A stretch of DNA of 10,191 bases from Goniomonas avonlea. Lineage: Eukaryota > Cryptophyceae > Goniomonadida > Goniomonadaceae. The position numbers and the translations under genes were made by a program. The notes below the pieces were generated by a model, which searched no databases, was not told the origin of the DNA, and saw nothing but the letters and a program-made list of their open reading frames with translations. The stretch is taken from NCBI GenBank assembly GCA_003573635.1, contig QUTJ01031172.1, forward strand, positions 1 through 10,191, read 5' to 3'. The stretch's first letter is position 1, and each line of letters starts with the position of its first letter. Positions 8,307 to 10,191 of the stretch are shown here, piece by piece.

Positions 8307-8818
8307 CTACATGCGGAACACTCCGAAGTTTGTTTCCTCAATCGGGGCGTTGAGGCAGGCGCTGAGGCTCAGGCCCACGACCTGCACACATGTTTCAATA
8401 ACGCCAAGCACAGAGCAGAACGTACCGTTCGAGTGTGACTCGGGATGATGACACCGTCGTCCCAGAGACGCGCACTGGCAAAGTACGGCGCGCCCTCATG
8501 TTCAAACTTGGCGCGCATGCTGTCTTTGAGCTTCTGTCGCAAAAAACACGTTCAGTTTGGAAAAAGTCAAGCAATCATCGGTGCTGAAATTGGACCGGGA
8601 AAAAGGGACGAACCTTCTCTTCTTCCTCGGGGAAGGTTGTTCCGGCCTTGGCAGCATTGTCCTGTTGGATCTGAGAAAGCACGGACGCAGCCTGTTCGCC
8701 ACCCATCACACTGATCCTGCTGTTGGGCCACGAGTACATGAAGCGAGGCCTGTTCAAGTCAGGTCAGACTTCGAGTCATAGTTGTGGTGCACACGTGCGA
8801 GAGAGAGGCGCGCGCGCG

Positions 8819-8863
<45 letters not shown>

Positions 8864-9981
8864 GAGAACGCGGACGCGCGCGTGCGTGTATCCGCACCCG
8901 TAAGCACGGCCACACATGGCGTAGTTGCCAGCACCAAACGAACCACCGACCACAACAGTGATCTTTGGCACCTTAGCGCAAGCCACAGCCATCACCATCT
9001 TGGCACCAGCCTTGGCGATGCCAGTAGACTGTGGGTGCCAGTTAATGTGATTCATTCGACTCCACAGAGAGATGGTGTGGCCGGTTTGACTAAACAGACA
9101 GATGGTGTGGAAAACACAGACAGTCACGCGGCGAGCGCATGAGACACGTGGCGAGTTGACGACAGCACACAGACGCAACCCAATCTTGCGGGAACAGGCG
9201 CGTGGCATCAGCTCACCTCGTGATGCTTTCCGACCATGAAGCCTGTAATGTTTTGCAGGAAAAGCAGCGGGATCTTGCTGCAACAAGTCGTCAATTCCTG
9301 AAACGGGCAGGGACCCGCAGCTGAGCAGATGGGAGGACGAAGACGGGGGGTGACAGGCGAGAGCAACAGAAGCGAGACACGGGATCCGTGCAGATGGTGA
9401 GGGGGACGAGAGCAAGTTTTCTGGCCAGGGACGAGGGCAGGGGGGCGAGGAGGGAGAGCGGGAAGACAAGAGATGTGTACGGGAGGAGGGACGAAGGGCG
9501 AGGCAAGAACTCACCGCTGCGAACACAGCTCGATAAAGTGAGCGCCCTTGACTGCACTCTCGCCGAACAGGATGCCTTGGTTGGCAACAATGCCGACAGG
9601 GTACCCGTGCACACGAGCAAACCCTGGTGGCTTGAGAGTCACCAACCATGTAACAATCCAAATCTGCCAACTAAACTTGGGCGATACTCTCCTTACAATC
9701 ATGTTCCAGTGCTCCCAGTCAAAGAGTGCCTTGAACATATTCCTGGTGAGCCGGGGCGGTCATTGCTATCACGAGCTTGCACCCCAACGTTGCAGTCTCA
9801 GCGCCATCTTCTCGTGCGAGGCTCGTCGCCCATAGACAGTGCGATTTTTAGTGCGAAAGCGAATCGTTGACTCACCGGTAATAAGAGTGGAGCCATAGAG
9901 AGGCTTGAACTCGTCCATTCGGCTGCCGTCGACAATGCGGGCGATGATCTTATACATATCCATGGGCTTCTTGCTGTCGGC
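8307..9981 (-). CDS. MCCC2: Methylcrotonyl-CoA carboxylase beta chain, 5' part missing
   Basis: Carboxyltransferase subunit that moves CO2 from carboxybiotin to 3-methylcrotonyl-CoA in mitochondrial leucine breakdown; it works with the biotin-bearing alpha chain. Seven exons: 9981-9876, 9623-9515, 9277-9217, 9028-8898, 8749-8614, 8533-8426 and 8381-8307 (TAG stop), coding the last 241 residues. Family motifs in order: [137 protein letters not shown], and the ending NFGVFRM. The [10 protein letters not shown] string and the FGxFRM end point to methylcrotonyl- rather than propionyl-CoA carboxylase. About 320 N-terminal residues lie beyond the window. Introns are 44, 80, 148, 188, 237 and 252 bp. 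The acceptor at 9982-9984 is chosen because similarity stops there, although the frame stays open further. Confidence 0.96.
8807..8862. repeat. 43-base G homopolymer with CG-repeat flank in MCCC2 intron
   Basis: Positions 8820-8862 are all G, preceded by alternating CG at about 8808-8820. It lies inside the 148-bp intron 8750-8897, so the transcript carries a 43-base C run. The length may be inexact because such runs are hard to sequence. Confidence 0.9.
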
Positions 9982-10191
9982 CTGCCAAGGATTGTCAGCG
10001 CAGAATCCACACGGCTCGCACGTTGTTGAACACACCGCCACCGAAAATATGGACGGACACCACCGAGAATATGGACGGACTCTATCCGAACAGTCGCGCC
10101 CCAAACTGGATCAGGATGGGTGTAGCGCGTGAGAGAGGGGGTCTAGCGGATATGGATGTGAGAGAGCGAAAGCGGGAGGACACAAACCACA
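9982..10191 (-). other. Probable MCCC2 intron with 22-bp tandem repeat, window edge
   Basis: No MCCC2-like coding is visible upstream of the exon ending at 9981. Two copies of a 22-base unit at 10038-10059 and 10060-10081 differ at two positions. The donor of this intron is not identified and probably lies outside the window. Confidence 0.6.

Noticed and set aside
8759-9670. 303-codon open frame on the minus strand, read as one exon
   Set aside because: MCCC2 motifs appear in it only at 8898-9028 in this frame; the rest of the frame crosses introns, including the poly-C tract that yields a proline run. Neighbouring MCCC2 exons lie in other frames.

Overview
The window is nuclear DNA from a eukaryote, most likely a single-celled protist. 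Every gene I recognise except one is cut by GT-AG introns, many only 39-51 bp long. Spacers between genes are 130-262 bp, and stop codons TAA, TGA and TAG are all used in the standard way. I cannot name the lineage from sequence alone. There is no sign of a bacterial operon, phage, transposon or CRISPR array.

Five genes lie on strictly alternating strands, so spacers alternate between head-to-head and tail-to-tail. (1) 1-1847, minus: calmodulin-lysine N-methyltransferase (CAMKMT), 3' end outside the window. (2) 1978-2193, plus: a 71-residue hypothetical membrane protein. (3) 2456-7564, minus: a complete ATG9, the autophagy lipid scramblase, which I could assemble into 18 exons coding 755 residues with the reading frame intact throughout. 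(4) 7790-8112, plus: DPM2, the small subunit of dolichol-phosphate-mannose synthase, 79 residues in three exons, the first contributing only the ATG codon. (5) 8307-9981 and beyond, minus: the C-terminal 241 residues of the beta subunit of methylcrotonyl-CoA carboxylase (MCCC2), seven exons, 5' part outside the window.

The exon models come from hand translation, GT-AG boundaries that keep phase, and family motifs. In each model the exon lengths and phases add up. The genes do not form a pathway: calmodulin modification, autophagy, ER glycosylation and mitochondrial leucine breakdown are housekeeping functions that happen to be neighbours.

The remaining DNA is mostly intron. Short introns cluster across 6.5-8.4 kb, spanning three genes, and at 1.4-1.6 kb. 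The longer introns are loaded with short tandem duplications (19-60 bp periods), GA microsatellites and C-homopolymers on the sense strand, including a 43-base tract. The most interesting observations are an ATG9 intron made of copies of both of its own splice-site edges, a predicted hairpin four bases before the ATG9 start codon, a GPYPG-repeat tail on ATG9, and a 30/60-bp two-level repeat in the largest ATG9 intron. I see no convincing new biological system.
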